Below are positions 38,190-48,914 of a DNA stretch of 64,000 nt, in pieces. The stretch is from Chinchilla lanigera. Lineage: Eukaryota > Chordata > Mammalia > Rodentia > Chinchillidae. The DNA lies in the NCBI RefSeq assembly GCF_000276665.1, contig NW_004955404.1, positions 31,271,637-31,335,636 on the forward strand, written 5' to 3'. A program made the position numbers and the translations under genes. Below the pieces are notes generated by a model. The model had not been told where the DNA came from. It made no database searches and was given only the letters and a program-made list of their open reading frames with translations. The stretch's first letter is position 1; every line of letters begins with the position of its first letter.

Positions 38190-38425
38190 TTGCAAGCAAT
38201 CCTTGATGATCCTTGAGTTGCAGATACATACCCCAATCTCATCCTCACATGACATTCATCCCATGGGTATGTCTTCACATGGCCATCACTTCATAAGGAC
38301 ACTAGTCAGATTAGGGACCTGTTCTTCTCCAGTATGACCTCATCTTAACTAGTTACATCACCTGCAACAGTCTTATTTCCAAATAAGGTACCATCCTGAG
38401 GTACTGGGCTTTAGAACATCCCAGT
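38190..38425 (-). mobile_element. Antisense MaLR/MLT1-like LTR fragment
   Basis: ATAAGGACACTAGTCAGATT, CCAGTATGACCTCATCTTAA, TATTTCCAAATAAGG and CCTGAGGTACTGGG are in the order seen in the reverse of MLT1/MST-type LTRs. The ID at 38072-38174 sits at its left edge. Confidence 0.7.
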
Positions 38426-38500
38426 GTGTGTGTGTGTGTGTGTGGTGTGTGTTTTGTGTGTTTTGTGTGTGTGTGTGTGTGTGTGCGTGTGTGTGTGTTG
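38424..38500. repeat. (TG)n microsatellite
   Basis: TG repeats broken by GG, two TTTTG blocks and one CG. It joins the MLT1-like fragment to a B1. Confidence 0.95.
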
Positions 38501-38509
38501 GGTTCAGTT

Positions 38510-38657
38510 TTGTTTTTTAAAACAGGGGTCTCACTATATAGTCTATACTAACCTTGAACTTACTATGTAGTCTAGGTTGACCTCAAACTTCCAGCAATCC
38601 TTCTGTCTCAGTTTTGCAAGTGCTATGGTTACAGGCATGCACAGTCATGCTCAGCTC
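38510..38657 (-). mobile_element. Antisense B1 SINE with internal duplication
   Basis: ACAGGGGTCTCACTATATAG, the doubled ACCTTGAACTTACTATGTAG / GACCTCAAACTTCC segments and GGTTACAGGCATGCAC give a diverged B1 just right of a TG microsatellite. Confidence 0.8.
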
Positions 38658-38747
38658 CATATTTTTATGAGGAGACATAACCTATAATACTATCCCATCA
38701 AAGACTCAATTCTCCATGAAAATACTATTCATTCATTCCTTTAAAAA

Positions 38748-38812
38748 ACTATATATATATTTTATATAATATTTATATATATATATTGTATATATAAATA
38801 TGTATGTGGACA
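38748..38812. repeat. (TA)n-rich simple repeat
   Basis: ATATATATATTTTATATAAT and later TATATATATATTG are near-palindromic AT dinucleotide runs. Confidence 0.9.
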
Positions 38813-39344
38813 TACCTGAGTTGTTTAACTCAATTCCTCCCAAATTCATGTGCAAACAATGAAAAGTTTGATAACTAAACATGTTTTTCCCATAAGAAAT
38901 AATGGAAAACCAAATCATTGGTTCTGAGGCCCGAAAATTATATGTATAGATTCATTTCCCAGGACTTTAACAAATTTCACAATGATTTCTTTCTCTGACT
39001 CTATTGTGGTTCTCAGTTTTCCTCTTAGCTTTACTGCTGGTATCACTAACTTTAATACTTTCTTTGGCACTACGGTTATATTTTACACAAATAAAGCACA
39101 AAAAGTGCACTATACTGAATGTTTTAATGCATTAACACAAGCACTATATGTTGTGTGAGTAAGAGTGGTGCATACACTGAAGCACTGCCCCTTTGTATCC
39201 ATGGTGAGACACAAAGTGTGACTCACTCTCAGCCCCGTATAGGTGTTCTCAAGTCACATTCTTTATTCAATTACAGAGCAAAGTAAGGAACATAAAGCAG
39301 AATTTTTTCCAACTTTGCTATTCGAGTAGTGGAAAGCTCAAGTT

Positions 39345-39444
39345 TATATACATTTATATAAATATGTGCATCTGTATAAATATACATATGTATACATATA
39401 CATAAAAATATACATATAAATATTCATATATATGCACATATATA
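39345..39444. repeat. AT-rich (TATACA/TATATA)n simple repeat
   Basis: Alternating TATATA, CATA and TATACA units run up to the left TA of the MITE at 39447. Confidence 0.9.
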
Positions 39445-39446
39445 TA

Positions 39447-39623
39447 CAGTGATACATTGGTTCATGAACTTAATTCGTTCCACAATTCTGGGGAAGATGG
39501 CCATGGTCAGGTTTGTCATCTGATGCAGAGTCCACGAACGGAAGCAAAATTCTGCCAGACACTTCTGTTTGTGAACCAAACTGCTCAGCGAATCAAACTG
39601 ACCTGTGAGCTGAGGTGTTACTG
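39447..39623 (+). mobile_element. TA-flanked palindromic MITE (Tc1/mariner-like)
   Basis: The left end CAGTGATACATTGGTTCATG pairs with the reversed right end CAGTAACACCTCAGCTCACA, both directly next to TA (39445-39446 and 39624-39625). Inner pieces also pair: TTCATGAACTTAATTCG against GTTTGTGAACCAAAC. There is no coding capacity. Confidence 0.7.
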
Positions 39624-41208
39624 TACTACTGTGTTGAGTTCTGGGAACATAAATACTACTACCATGAAGACTCTGGCTCGGATTATTCATCTTTCCTCTA
39701 TAAATGTCAAAAATTAAGGCTTCTGACATACTCCATAAGGAATTCTTAGAGATTCATCTTCATAATCCCATTATGACTGCTCAGTGGTGCCCAACACATA
39801 TCTGTCCACTTTAGTTTTCCATAGCACATTTTTAAGTGGTACTTTCACGCTCATTTGCTAATTTATTTGCATACATCCCCCACCTTGAAGTTCATATGGT
39901 GTTCATCTTAGCTCCTCAAATACATCTCTATAAACTAGAAAAATTGTCATTCAGATAGGGCCTCAATTGTTAAAAGACAGAACATTCACTGCAAATCTGT
40001 GTCAGACTCTACATGCATTATGTATCTTTTACTGTTCAAAATAATACCCTTCCAGGTAGCTACCAAAGCTCTAATTCATATGTGAAGGCTTTGAGAAGTT
40101 TTGATATAACCATCCTGACAAGTATCAGGAGCCAAATGAGGCAGTATGCTAACTTCAAATCAATTTGGCTTAGCCCATTCTGCAACTGAAGTCACTCTTA
40201 TATTCCAGTATTCAATTGAAAATACTCATTGTCTTCTATTTGGAAAATCATCCTACTTAACATACGGGAAATATATTTCATTTCAGTTTCTAAAGATAAA
40301 ATCTGACTGGATAGAATTTCTAATGCTTGAAATAGAAATACTTGGAGAGAATTTTGATCTTAAAAATAAAATACATTTGTATTTGCATCTAATCATATAA
40401 TCAGAGAACAGAATAAAACCTACAGTGGCCAGCAACAACAAACCAGCACAATTCAAGCATTCTAAATATGCAGGATATTTCAGATCAAGACTAATTTCAC
40501 CTAACATGCATGTAATTGACCCAACAAGTTATAGTCTAAAATAAAAATAGTAGACTATCTAATAATAACTCAAACCATTTGAAAAAATAGAAATCAATTC
40601 CAGCCCAATTCAAACTTTTATTTTTCATAGAAGTTGCTTTACAAAAGCCATTTCCATATAAAAACTAATTATTTAAACTAAATGTTGGGTAACAACTGTG
40701 ACAAAAACACTTGTACTTATCCAGTATCACAGAGGATATTAGTAGAAACTTACTATATAAAGCAAAAGACCTAACAGGCTTTAATATATCTGCAAATATA
40801 CTTAAGATCTATGTGATAAGTGAAAGTAATGCATAAACTGAAAGCAGCAGAACCAATAACTTGTGAACACCTGTGAGTTCAGGAGCTCATGCAGTCAGCT
40901 CTAAAACAACATATGCAGACCTGAGCTTCTGGAAGAATTTGACTTACCCAAATACGATGTGTGGAAGAAAGAAGCCAATAAAGGGAATATGTGAAGTTTG
41001 AGGCAAAAAAGTCAAAACAAAACAAACAATACCTAAATGCCTCCCAACAGAAGATAAATGAAAAAGGAACTGACAATGTATAGAGGACATAGCTAAAGAT
41101 AATTTTCTTCAGAAAAAAAATCCAACTTAATTTCTAGAGTAATTGCAGGTAAGAGAATCTATGCTCATCTTTTTTACACTTTCAAGACAAAAAAATCTAG
41201 TTTTGAAG

Positions 41209-41360
41209 TGAGAACAATAAAAATCCCTCCTCTCTAGCTACTCTGATATATACCGTATATTAATATTAACCATTATCACCCTATTGCGCAGAACACCAGA
41301 ACTACATCATACTGTACCCCATAATATGTACAATTATTTGTCAAATAAAGTAAAAAAAAA
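41209..41360 (+). mobile_element. 5'-truncated L1 3' end with target-site duplication beside the LMO7 exon
   Basis: The end matches the old L1 terminus (CTGTACCCCATAATATGTACAATTATTTG then TCAAATAAAG and an A-tail). CTAGTTTTGAAG occurs on both sides (41197-41208 and 41362-41373), each preceded by an A-run, as expected for target-site duplication. The A-tail faces the exon at 41390-41459. On the gene strand the insert therefore begins with a T-run about 30 nt after the splice donor. Confidence 0.7.
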
Positions 41361-41389
41361 CCTAGTTTTGAAGATAATTTATTACTTAC

Positions 41390-41459
41390 CAAACCTGCTA
41401 TTGGTGTGGACAGTCTATTGATCTTCTTAATGATGCCAGGTTTAAGCTTATTAATCAAA
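41390..41459 (-). CDS. LMO7: LMO7 internal coding exon, middle of CH domain
   Basis: This 70-bp exon on the minus strand lies between acceptor TTTAATTTCAG and donor GTAAGTAAT. Its first base completes the Asp codon left open by the preceding exon, giving D-LINKLKPGIIKK then INRLSTPIAGL, and it ends at a codon boundary (phase 0). The LINKLKPG and KKINR motifs are the conserved central part of the LMO7/LIMCH1 CH domain. From memory the human LMO7 residue is Val where this sequence has the first Ile of GIIKK. LIMCH1 instead reads LLNSIKPG and INRLPTPIAGL, which favours LMO7. The intron begins normally, but a short L1 insertion with target-site duplications lies only 17 nt past the donor (see 41209-41360). 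Confidence 0.96.
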
Positions 41460-42679
41460 CTGAAATTAAACAAATAATATATGTAATTACAAGACTGTCA
41501 ATATGAGTTCAATGTTCTTTGAAGCATTCTCACAAATGACATTTCAACCCTAATGTATTATTCTGAGCCAAAAGCCCATCAGAAAGAAAGCAACAACAAC
41601 TAAAACGACAAGTCAAGAAAGACCAGAATTCTGCCACATACAAGGTGAAGTGGTCTTCCCAGGGCTCTACATATACACTTCTGTGTAGCAACCCAGGTCC
41701 TTATAATAGTTTCACATTTATTATGTATAGTCAGTTTAAGAATCTCTTCATTACAATTTAGTTCACATGGCCCTAGGAATACTTTTTCCTAATAAAAAAG
41801 TTTTATTTTTTTCCTCTCAAACTGATCCTTATTTAAAAGACAGCCTCAAAACCATATTGTTTTGATAGATTTCCAGGGTTCAAGGGAACTTACTAAAATA
41901 GTTAACTAATTAGTGCTAGTCCAGTTTAAGCCCAGGAATGATTGCTTTGTTACCACAGCAGAATGAGTGAAAATTAAATGTACCAGGGCTCCCCTAAACT
42001 ACCTCAAGAGTCTAATACTGAACTAGTTCTGCTAATATGACAGATATCATAGAGATCTCTGCCTCTGTGCTCTACAACACTAAAAAAAGAAACAGCTTTC
42101 ACAACCACACTTGGAGATTGTAATTTTGTTCTAAAAATTGTAATTTTGGTTCTAAATCTTTATTATAAAGTCAATGTTTTTGTTGTTCAATGATACAGTG
42201 CCAGGGCATGTAGTAATCCAATACTATAATAATGTTTTTCTATCAATGTAAGCTTGGATAATTCATCATTAATCACTGTCAAAAAACAGTATCTTGAAAC
42301 AATAATCTCCTATTCAGTAATTCATCCACAAAGTAAATATTCTTTATTTTGTAACAGAGCTGCAACAGGAAAGCAAACAAAGGAGAAAAACATCAAATAT
42401 TCTAATTTACTGCTCTCCTCTTCATAATAGGCAAAATGAAAAAAAACCTGAAGCTTTGTGGAATGTTACTCCTTCAACATTCCAGAGATTTATATAAAAT
42501 AAAAATGTCTCAATTTAATAGCCTTTAGAACACTGTTTAACAGGATTCAAAATTACAAAACAGTGGCTTATGAAGATATAGTTTGGCAAACAGAAGATGT
42601 TTTTCTGTTTTAGTAGTTTGTTCACACAAAGATCTTTACACACCTTAATACAGATAATAAAGCCATCCCCTGCATTTTT

Positions 42680-42778
42680 TGTTTGTTTGTTTTTAATTCT
42701 GTAGCACTGGGGATTGAACATACAGGTGTGTGCATGCTAGGCATGTGCTCTACCACTTAGCTATACTCTCAACTCCAC
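42680..42778 (-). mobile_element. Antisense ID SINE
   Basis: A T/G-rich tail, GCACTGGGGATTGAACATAC, GCTAGGCATGTGCTCTACC and ACTTAGCTATACTC are the reverse of an older ID. Confidence 0.8.
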
Positions 42779-44061
42779 CCCCTAACTTTTAAGTATTTCC
42801 TACAACTGTTAGTCTACAATTCCTAATTTCTGATTTGTATACTGAAAGTCTTACAGAAAGAAAGGCCTTCTTCCTTCATGCCACATTATTTTCTCTAATC
42901 ACTAGTTGAGGATCAAGTAAAGAACTGGGCAGATTTATATGGAATGACAATTCCAAATTAATTCTTGTAAATGCCACATCTTGACTGGGCATCACTGTAA
43001 CTTTACTACTGGTGGCATTCTTGCAATGCACAGAAGAACTAGTAACTGAAGCACTACTTAGTAGGAACATTATTCTGACATAGTATAAGTCAAGAAACTA
43101 TTTCCAATTGTTGAGCACCAGTGTGGCAATAAATTTCTTGGAGTAACTTTTAAAATGTAATATTTCAATATCAAATAGAGGCTAATATGAGTTGGGCAAC
43201 ATATAAAATATCAGGCAAATTTGGCAACAGTTACTCTTTTAGAGAAAGAGCAGCATACATTCCTGCTCCACCTATTTGAGTCACCAGTGACTCTGACCAG
43301 GTCATTAGGGTTTACCTGTTTACATTGTTTCTCGCTTTTATATTACAGAGTTAGTCATTTCAAAAGCATTTTTTGAAATACAGGTTCTGAAATGAATAAT
43401 AAAACAATTTAGTTTCAATTAGGCACCCAGGTGAAGTACTGGACAGAGGTCAAGGAAACAGAAAAATGACGTCTCTCAATGATGAGTTAACTGACTCCTC
43501 CCTCATGGGCAGGTTCTGCCATAGCTAATACTCACAAGCAACACATACACAACAGATTAGCCTTCCTTCTCCACTCCTGAACCTTACTATGTGTGTGCAA
43601 ACACAGAAATGACCACAGGGACAGAACAGCACTCCAGGTAACACACAGGCCACCTTTTAAAAAGCTGAATCACCAGAGGAAAATGCTGTTTTATTTTCAT
43701 TGTTACAATGGTCTTCGGAGCAGGAGAATATGGAGGAACTGCACATATGATTCAGGCAAATACTGAGCATCCAATCAAACTGCAAATATTCTTTTCATAC
43801 ACAATTAAAAGAACTTTAGGATATTTCTTCTCAGGAGAAAAAAAATAAGTTCTATGAAACAAGAAACTTGGGTGAAATTTAAGTCTACCTAAATGAGTAG
43901 AGGCAGAATCCCACATCAGATCAAATATAAGTGCCACCTATGGAAATACTCTCTTTTACAAACAGAAATTCTCTGCATAGTAATCATTCTTAGATTACAC
44001 ATGTGGAATTCATAAAGGTGACGGTGTCTTCGGGTCACTGGTTCTATTCAAGAATCAGATA

Positions 44062-44135
44062 CGACTGGAAATGTAGCTTAGTGGTAGAGCCCTGGCCTAA
44101 TATAAGACTCTGAGCTCCTTCCCCAGAATGGGGGA
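44062..44135 (+). mobile_element. ID SINE, old
   Basis: AATGTAGCTTAGTGGTAGAG keeps the A box. The B-box half (GAGCTCCTTCCCCAGAATG) has decayed. Confidence 0.65.
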
Positions 44136-44449
44136 ATGTGAATCAAATAACATGACAACTTTGAAGATGCCTCCATGTACTAGAATCTAGAATCAGTCAT
44201 GGGACTGTTTCTTCTGCCAGGATCACAGATTTTATCCATCCAGCCCTCAGTAGAATAAACTCTCTGTTTCCCCAAGCTTTCCCTGAGGTCATCATATAAA
44301 CCTGGCTGTATGCTTGCTTAATACATCAGAGGGTATCTCTTTCGTAAGATGAACACCAAAGTAGAAAGCATCTAGTAACCTGATACCCCCTGTGGAGCAC
44401 TGACAATAAGCCCTGCAAACCCTCTCTTCTTCAGCTCATTCCTCACCAT

Positions 44450-44780
44450 GGTCTAAATGTGTGTCCCCCTAAAATTCCTAGGTTGAAATTCTAGCCTCCA
44501 ATACGATGATGGTATTAGGAGATGGAGGCTTTGGAAGATGACTAGGTCATGAGGGCTATGTGCTATGAATAGGACTAATTCCCTTAGTAAAGATGCCTTG
44601 GCCTTCTACCAAGTTACTGTAAGGCATCTGCCAATGAAGACACCAGACACGAGGTGACTGCAGGTGTCTTGGTTTTGGACATCCCAGACTGCAGATTGGT
44701 GAGAAGAAAATTTTGTTATGTCTAAGTTTCCCAGTTAATGGGACTTTTGTCATCACAGCAACAAAGGGTCTAAGACAACC
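44450..44780 (+). mobile_element. MaLR-like LTR (MLT1/MST type)
   Basis: CATGGTCTAAATGTGTGTCC, ATGATGGTATTAGGAGATGG, GACTAGGTCATGAGGGC and a final GGGTCTAAGACA match the order of an old MaLR LTR. The poly-A region is decayed. Confidence 0.72.
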
Positions 44781-45234
44781 CTCAAAGGGTCTCCTTTTTT
44801 CTTTCCTCCAACCCCAAATATATTGACCACTCCCTCCAAAAGGGCTGAGTTACATAACAATAGGCTCTAGAAAGTTAGCTCTGTTCCCAGGCCTTGTTAT
44901 CAGTGAAGGTGTCCTGACTTTAACATAACTCAGATACAGGACTCTGAAAATCATCCATAAAGCTCAGCTATAAAAAACTTTTAGTAAAAACTAAAATTTG
45001 ATGCTCTACTCTCTGTTAACCTCTAGAAACCAGTACCAAGTATCAACCTGCATTTTTCAATTTATCAGAAAGCTCTTCTGGCACAGTACAACATTTAGTC
45101 CCACCTTTTCATTTCCTACTTCCAAAGATTTTCAGAATGAACAAGAAAGACTGACATGGAAAAGTGTATCAACACACTGAATAGACTTTTTAGCCTATAA
45201 ATTATTATATTAGTGATTCACACATACACATTTC

Positions 45235-45310
45235 TAGCATCTTTCTATCACACAACAGTAAGATTCTGGGTTCATGTCCTAGTTCTGCCATGTAACTAGT
45301 AAGTAATGTT
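45235..45310 (+). mobile_element. MIR SINE fragment
   Basis: AAGATTCTGGGTTCATGTCC, TAGTTCTGCCATGTAACTAG is the MIR tRNA-to-core stretch. Confidence 0.62.
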
Positions 45311-45712
45311 AAAGAATTCTTCTCCACCCCTTTGTGTAAATGAACATAGAGGTCATCCTCTTAGTTTGTACATAGGTTCACTCCAAGTTTTGCCACAGTT
45401 GAAATGCTTTGAGCATATCTGTATGTGTGTATTTGTCCATCCTCATTTTAGTTTCTACTATCCCATTTCTAAAAATGAAAATGAAACCATTTGTGTTAGG
45501 CTATGATCATTATCTGGAAAGAAATGTGGCAACATGAATTGATGCACTTTTCATCAGATTTTCCACACCTTTCACACGACACTTTCCCTAGCAATGCCCC
45601 CATTTCCCTCTGTGTATCAGCTACCTGCTACAGGTCTTTCTACCAGGCCACAAGCTTTCCCAACCACTTTGTAGGGGTTGTACTGAACCTTTCCTCCCCA
45701 CATCGCCAGCCT

Positions 45713-45822
45713 TTTTTATTTTAAGATATGGTCTTGCCAAGGTGCTAAACTTCCCAGGCCAAGCTCAAATTTGCAATCCTCCTGCCTCAGCCACCAGAGT
45801 TCTGGAATTATAAACATAACTA
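45713..45822 (-). mobile_element. Antisense B1 SINE without internal duplication
   Basis: AAGATATGGTCTTGCCAAGG, CAATCCTCCTGCCTCAGCC and TGGAATTATAAACATAAC fit an old proto-B1. Confidence 0.7.
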
Positions 45823-46059
45823 CCACTCTTAAGGAATTTTTTAAAAATTTCACCAAGTGGAGATTTATATTCCAAATATTTACACTGTTCTTAATAGTTC
45901 CCATTATGAGGGTCTTTATAAAATATATCTTAATTTATTCAGTCTTTCTTTTCTTAGAACAGAGTCCCAAAAGGAGGACTGCAAGGAATATCTGGTGATT
46001 TATATGAAAAATATATTTATTATTTTCATTAATAAAATAGCATAAAATTACTTAACAAG

Positions 46060-46573
46060 TGTTATGGTTTGGCCTAGATGTCCCCCCAAAGCTCTCACTG
46101 TCATAGATAGGGTTTTTTCAAAGGTGGCTGGATCTACAGTGTGTGACACTGGAACTGATTTACAGTGCAATGTTAGGGTCAAGGGTACTAGGATTAAGGG
46201 TGTGAGTGCCACCCACCCCAAAGAGCCTGGAAAAAATATAAGGGATAGAAATAGCTGTGGTCGTCCCTTGTTGCTTTTGCTGTCTTCTGTGTGCAATGAA
46301 TTGTTTGAAGGTGTGTGGTCACTAAATCAGTCCACTAATTGGTTTGGCACTGCCCTAATCTCAGCAGCCTAGATACACTATAAAAGGAATAAAAAGATGC
46401 TGTTAAGGTCCCTTGTTGCTTTGCTACAGTCTGCCTACAATGAACTGTTCTCTTCTGTCAAGCCACTATGCCTTGGAGCCAGTTGATTATGCACTGAAAG
46501 CTCTACAAACTGTGAACCCTTAACTTTGGGTTTTGGGTATTTTGTCTCAGCGCCAAGAAAAGTAACTAAGACA
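46060..46573 (+). mobile_element. MaLR-like solo LTR with internal duplication
   Basis: It runs from TGTTATGGTTTGGCC to AACTAAGACA (TG...CA). The flanking pentamers ACAAG and ATAAG differ at one base and may be its target-site duplication. At about 514 bp it is longer than its relatives because the central part is doubled (next entry). Confidence 0.8.
46238..46462 (+). repeat. Internal tandem duplication, about 144 bp, inside the LTR
   Basis: Matching landmarks at constant spacing are TATAAGGG (46238) with TATAAAAGG (46379), TCCCTTGTTGC (46264) with TCCCTTGTTGC (46409), and CAATGAATTGTT (46294) with CAATGAACTGTT (46438). The copy at 29.4-29.8 kb has this block once. Confidence 0.72.
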
Positions 46574-46663
46574 ATAAGTATTATAAAATTATTTTTCACA
46601 GAGTTGTATCAGCTTATATTTTGGTCATTTTGAGATTATAAAGCATGCTGTCATCGTTCTTCC

Positions 46664-46741
46664 TTGTGGGGGGCTGGGGATCAAACCTAGAGCCTTACAC
46701 ACAATAGCACATGTTCTTCCACTAAGCTACACTCCCAGACC
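46664..46741 (-). mobile_element. Antisense ID SINE
   Basis: GGGGGGCTGGGGATCAAACC ... GTTCTTCCACTAAGCTACAC is the reverse of an ID. It follows the LTR at 46060-46573. Confidence 0.72.
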
Positions 46742-46799
46742 TATTATTATTATCTTGCTTAACAGGTCTTTGTTATTATTAGTTTCAACAAAAAGTATC

Positions 46800-46965
46800 T
46801 ACTTATAATTATTTCTTTTTCTTAAGTTTTTTGGAACATTTTAGTTATACATAATGATCACATTCATCATGGGGAATTTGTACCTGTACATGATATATCT
46901 TGATTCTTTTTTTCCCCATTCCCTTACCCTCCCTTCAACCCCTTTTCCCCTCCTTATTTACAAAA
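46800..46965 (-). mobile_element. Diverged repeat related to 25435-25590, possibly antisense L1 3' UTR
   Basis: It has ATACATAATGATCACATTC, ATCATGGGGAATTTGTACC, then a T/C-rich tract ending in CCTTTTCCCCTCC. Reversed, this is a polypurine tract followed by UTR-like sequence. The match to the 25.4-kb copy shows it is interspersed, but the family is uncertain. Confidence 0.4.
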
Positions 46966-47462
46966 GCTTTATTTTTCTTGCTAATGAATGTAAAGATTTT
47001 ATTGTTTGCCAATAGTAATTCCTCATTTGTGAAGTATTCGATCACATTACTTGTTTATTCTTCTACTGAGGTTTTAATGTGTGTATTTTACCACTTCATT
47101 TGAGGGCCAGATAATCTTTGAGTAACCTTAACTCAAAATATTTCAATTGTCAGAACATATGTATTTTTTTCTTTTTTCTGCTATATTTTTAAAACTCAGA
47201 ATTTTACCTTCAAAGATTTTTTTTAACTCAATTACACTTTTTCAGCTTTTGTATTATCTTAATCTAGACCATAGTCTAGACGGTGATTTTTTTTTTTTAA
47301 TTAACTCAGCTGACTATCCAATACCAATGAACTGATTCATTACCTTCATACTCTCCTGGCTCTTATATCATAGATACTTATAGGTAAAAATATACTTCTC
47401 GACCTCTCTGTTCCATTAATATGTACATTTATAAATTAATCCATACTTAAGTATGCACTTTT

Positions 47463-47614
47463 TTGGGGTGGGGCTTTTTTGAGACATGGTCTCACTATGC
47501 AGTTCAGGCTGGCCTTGAGCTCACTTTGTAGCCCAGGATGGCCTTGAACTCACAAGAATCCTCCTGCCTCAGCCTCCCGAGTACTGGGATTACAGGCATG
47601 CTCCACCATGCCCA
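47463..47614 (-). mobile_element. Antisense B1 SINE with internal duplication
   Basis: The doubled TTCAGGCTGGCCTTGAGCTC / CCAGGATGGCCTTGAACTC segments and GATTACAGGCATGC identify a B1. GTATGCACTTT on the left and GTATGTACTTT on the right are probable target-site duplications. Confidence 0.88.
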
Positions 47615-47952
47615 GTTTAATGTATGTACTTTGTCATGTGTTATAACATTAAAGTAGGCAATTTCCACAGAGATTTTAGTTCTACAAATTTTCCTGCTCT
47701 CACCTGTTTATTCTCTCATATGAAACTTGAAAGATTCTTAGTGTCAGAAAAACCTAGATTTTATGTGAGTCTTGGAGTAAAACTATAAATTAATTAATAT
47801 CTGTAGGCTTATACAAAAATGTGACTCATCATTTCATTTTTAAGTTTTATAGGTTACCAATTTTATCCATGTGATTTCAAGTCATTTTTTGACTGATGAA
47901 TGACAGGTATATAAAAATTCTCAAATTAAGTTTCTCATTCAAAGCCATCACT

Positions 47953-48043
47953 GGGCTGGGGATTTAGCTCAGCCACACAGTGTCTGCCTGACAAGTGCAA
48001 GGTCGTGAGTTCGATTCCTGGTACCAGAAAAAAAAAAAAAAAA
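47953..48043 (+). mobile_element. ID SINE
   Basis: The ID body has a changed A-box region (AGCTCAGCCACACAG) and a good B box (GAGTTCGATTCCTGGTACC), followed by a pure A-tail. The flanks AAAGCCATCACTG and AAGGCTATCACTG are diverged target-site duplications. Confidence 0.88.
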
Positions 48044-48540
48044 GGCTATCACTGTAGTTTTAATTTATGTGATACCTTTATTCGTCTTTCTTATCCATTT
48101 CTTTTTGCTTAATTTACCTCTTGTACTCTTAGCAGAATGTGTTCAGCAGACAGCCTTCATTATATCAAAAACCTACTTCAGTAAGTTCTTACTGATCAAC
48201 TTCACTATAAGTTGGATACATCATAGACATGTAACCAATGTACTGCTCCCTTCTACCTTTAGTAAACTATCATTCTCATTTATTTCTCAGAACCCTATGA
48301 CTGAAATGCTGAATTCAGGGTAAGAAAAAACACTGCTCATGTTCGCAAAGCTCACGAAGCATACAAGATTGTGTTTTCCTCTCTCAAATTTGAGGCTGTC
48401 GTATTTTTTTAAAAAAAACTGCAAAACTTTAAGTCTGTATAATATGGCTAACCTAACAGAAGGACATTTTTAGGTTGATGTTTGTCAAGCAGTCCTTCAA
48501 CTTAATATACTGCTTTAAAAATATATATGTTCTTGCTATA

Positions 48541-48914
48541 TGTTATGATTTACAGTGAGAATATCCCCCAAATTCTAATGCACTTGAGGCAACCATTTTG
48601 TAAGAGGGTTGGACCATGTGAGTGTGATAGCTGACTTGCTGTTACAAGGAAGGGCCTGCAATTCATAGGAGAGGTGGGTCACTGGAGGCCTGACCTACAT
48701 CTCCCTCCTCAGCTCCTCCCTCCACTCTCTGCTACCTGGCCACCATGACATGCGCAGCTTTCCTCTGCACCAGGCCCTTCCACCAATGTCATTTTTGCCT
48801 TGGTGCCTGCCCACCATGTACTGAAATGTCTGAAACTGTGAGCCAACACAAACTTCTCCTTTCAATTGTGGGCGTCAGGTATTCTGTCTCAGCAATAAGG
48901 ACAGTGGTAAGACA
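48541..48914 (+). mobile_element. MaLR-like solo LTR
   Basis: It runs TGTTATGATTTACAG ... GAAACTGTGAGCCAACACAA ... GTCAGGTATTCTGTCTCAGC ... GTAAGACA. The middle (CAGCTTTCCTCTGCACCAGG) resembles the LTR at 13.9 kb. No clear flanking duplication was seen. Confidence 0.75.

Larger units (their letters stand above)
21278..41389 (-). other. LMO7: LMO7 intron between second and third CH exons (20,112 bp)
   Basis: The intron is bounded by the donor at 41389 and the acceptor at 21278. It contains scattered SINEs, an L1 fragment at 27.9-28.3 kb, a sense-oriented LTR at 29.4-29.8 kb, MIR and L2 at 31.5-33.3 kb, a MER5 element at 36.5 kb and a MITE at 39.4 kb. Nothing specific was recognised in about 21300-22930, 23230-23850, 25600-26540, 33330-34260, 34415-35335, 35470-36520, 36750-38070 and 39630-41200. 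A possible regulatory block at 30.6-30.9 kb is listed separately. Confidence 0.88.
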
